Shown piece after piece: positions 62,645 to 64,000 of a stretch of 64,000 bases of DNA. The notes beneath the pieces were generated by a model. The model worked only from the letters and a program-made list of their open reading frames with translations, had not been told where the DNA came from and searched no databases. Location of the stretch: assembly GCF_004959855.1 (NCBI RefSeq), contig NZ_SPNT01000002.1:920520-984519 (forward strand). The letters run 5' to 3'. The stretch is from Nitratireductor sp. XY-223. GTDB lineage: Bacteria > Pseudomonadota > Alphaproteobacteria > Rhizobiales > Rhizobiaceae. Each line of letters opens with the position of its first letter. The first letter of the stretch is position 1. The position numbers and the translations under genes were made by a program.

Positions 62645-63748
62645 ATGAAGACACCCGATTATATCCTTGAACGTTTTCCCAAGCTCAGCGACGAAGAGAT
62701 GCAGGCACGGCTGGAACACCCAGGCAAGCCGGTCCGCGTGATCATCGATACCGATGCCGCGAACGAAATCGACGATCAGTTCGCCATTGCCTGGGCGCTG
62801 CTGTCGCCCGACAGACTGCATCTCGAAGGCGTGACTGCGGTGCCGTTTTCTTTCCAGCACCACCGCGATGCGATCATCGAGAGCGTGAACCATTTGCGGG
62901 AAGGGCGTTCGGCAAGCGACGACAAGGTCGGCAGCCTGCGCGGCTGGGCGGAACGGGTGATCGCCGCCGGCCGCGATGCCGAGGATATCAAGTTCGTCGC
63001 TCCCGACGAGGGTGCCGAGCTTTCCTATGAGGAAATCCTGAGGGTCTATGAAGAATGCCGGGTTTCGCCGGAAGGCAAGGTGTTCCGCGGATCGCCCGGC
63101 TATCTGACATCGCTCGACGAACCGATCGCCTCGCCATCCGCAGATTTCATCATCGAACGTGCACGGGCCAAGCCGGACGAGCTGCTCTACATCTGCGCCA
63201 TGGGCGCGGTCACGAATATCGCTTCGGCTTTCCTGATGGCGCCGGACATCATCCGCAATGTCGTTGTCATCTGGACCTCTGCCTATCCAAGCCACTCGCC
63301 GCACTGCAACGCTCCATCGCTCAATCTGGTTCAGGATCCACTGGCCTCGAGCCTGATCTTCGATTGCGGCGTGCCGCACGTCTATCTGCCCGGTTATTTT
63401 GTCGGTGCCCAGCTTAAGATGTCGCTTCCGGAGATGGATCGTTTCGTCCACGGCAAGAGTGCGATCGCCTCCTACCTGCACCATCTCTTCACCCACAATC
63501 CTCTGCACGAATTGTTTGCGATCACCGATCCGGAGGAGCGCAGCTGGGTGTTGTGGGACCTGATCGACATCGCCTGGCTGTTCGATCCCGAATGGGTGCC
63601 GACCATGCTCGTGCGCTCGCCGGTGCTCGATGATGATCTCTACTGGAAGCACCCGGAGGGCCGCCACCTGATGCGCGAGGCCTACGACGTCAACCGCGAC
63701 GCGATCATGATGGACCTTTACCGGCGGCTGGAGGCGGCGCCGGACTGA
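62645..63748 (+). CDS. Nucleoside hydrolase-like protein (IUNH superfamily)
   Basis: A 367-residue protein with the Ca2+-binding Asp cluster in VRVIIDTDAANEIDDQFAIAWALLS. This is an N-E-I-D-D variant of the usual D-T-D-P-G-x-D-D. YICAMGAVTNIASAF and a late WDLIDIAWLF with Asp are consistent with the fold. It would cleave the N-glycosidic bond of a ribonucleoside or a related N-glycoside to free sugar and base. Located at the end of the ABC operon, it may supply the sugar for the isomerase, epimerase and kinase steps. Start ATG 62645; C-terminus close to the end of the known domain. Confidence 0.82.
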   Translation: MKTPDYILERFPKLSDEEMQARLEHPGKPVRVIIDTDAANEIDDQFAIAWALLSPDRLHLEGVTAVPFSFQHHRDAIIESVNHLREGRSASDDKVGSLRGWAERVIAAGRDAEDIKFVAPDEGAELSYEEILRVYEECRVSPEGKVFRGSPGYLTSLDEPIASPSADFIIERARAKPDELLYICAMGAVTNIASAFLMAPDIIRNVVVIWTSAYPSHSPHCNAPSLNLVQDPLASSLIFDCGVPHVYLPGYFVGAQLKMSLPEMDRFVHGKSAIASYLHHLFTHNPLHELFAITDPEERSWVLWDLIDIAWLFDPEWVPTMLVRSPVLDDDLYWKHPEGRHLMREAYDVNRDAIMMDLYRRLEAAPD

Positions 63749-63901
63749 GCCGGCGCCGATCACGGTTTTCTCACCGGAATATGTATTGCCCTTGATTGGC
63801 CAATTGCCGCATTAAGGTTTGACCCTGTGCCGGGCGGGACGAAACATCCTGACTTACCGCCACCGTGCATGCCTTAATTTCTGAGCCAGAGGGGCCATGC
63901 C

Positions 63902-64000
63902 ATGGACAGCCTGTCGACCCTGTTCGTGATGGGAACGCTGCAGTTCCTGTCGACCCTGTTCGTCTTCGCCATCGGATTGGCGGTCCTCGTCGTTGTCGTC
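63902..64000 (+). CDS. N-terminus of a membrane protein (partial)
   Basis: ATG 63902, preceded by GAGGGGCC, opens a frame running off the right edge. The 33 visible residues begin MDSLSTLFVMGTLQFLSTLF and continue as one long hydrophobic segment ending VLVVVV. The 153-bp gap before it shows no clear terminator. Too little is present to name the family. Confidence 0.45.
   Translation, partial: MDSLSTLFVMGTLQFLSTLFVFAIGLAVLVVVV

Overview
The window reads as one high-GC alphaproteobacterial chromosome segment, most likely Hyphomicrobiales or a related marine/soil heterotroph. Supporting signs are the TRAP and ABC transporter content, beta-ketoadipate and homogentisate genes, a Zur-type box, HutC-type GntR control and frequent 4-bp ATGA/GTGA gene overlaps. 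It holds no rRNA, tRNA, CRISPR array, insertion sequence or prophage that I can see. The gene density and mix (transporters, regulators, peripheral catabolism) are those of an accessory, metabolically versatile region.

Layout. 0-4 kb: end of a PHP-type hydrolase gene, then an OmpR-family response regulator behind a large soluble hybrid histidine kinase with several PAS domains. 4-7.4 kb: a hydrolase/methyltransferase pair, then a truncated haemoglobin gene placed 4 bp before a PAS-coiled coil-adenylyl cyclase gene. 7.7-13.9 kb: a nuclease-like EEP protein, a membrane protein apparently split by one in-frame stop, an AhpD-like protein, an NTF2-like protein, an MFS exporter and a YcaQ-type glycosylase. 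13.9-17 kb: a TRAP transporter (DctMQP). 17.4-19.2 kb: an Lrp regulator divergent from hppD with paired operators. 19.3-24 kb: a methyltransferase, an MFS transporter, an aldo-keto reductase and an orphan protein carrying an EIQSDW motif. 24-26.4 kb: a Zur-box operon with a Cys-rich small ORF, a COG0523 GTPase and DUF1826. 26.6-27.7 kb: a zinc alcohol dehydrogenase.

27.7-34.8 kb is a homogentisate operon (hmgA, fahA, an unusual MBL protein, an FAD monooxygenase with a DUF2783 partner, a VOC protein, maiA) divergent from a MarR regulator. Matching operator-like sites lie at its head and in its middle. 34.8-41.8 kb is a mixed stretch: glycine-zipper lipoprotein, Stf0 sulfotransferase, LysR/TauE pair, VOC/tandem-HxlR pair, DUF3179 protein and dxr. 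41.9-47.6 kb holds kynureninase followed by pcaD, pcaB, an MFS transporter and pobA, without pcaHG or pcaC.

47.6-63.7 kb looks like a GntR-controlled catabolic regulon. The first unit has a thiolase-fold protein lacking the catalytic Cys and His, a DUF35 partner and an acyl-CoA synthetase. The second encodes a ketose 3-epimerase, a two-subunit DhaL/DhaK kinase, a LacD-type aldolase, an aldehyde dehydrogenase, the GntR regulator and an FucI-like isomerase. The third has a 19-codon basic leader ORF, an ABC importer and a nucleoside hydrolase. Near-identical 18-bp palindromes precede the first two units. Together these suggest an uncharacterised route for an unusual sugar or nucleoside: uptake, isomerisation, C3 epimerisation, 1-phosphorylation, aldol cleavage to DHAP plus an aldehyde, and oxidation of that aldehyde. 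All functions are inferred by reading motifs; no database search was run.
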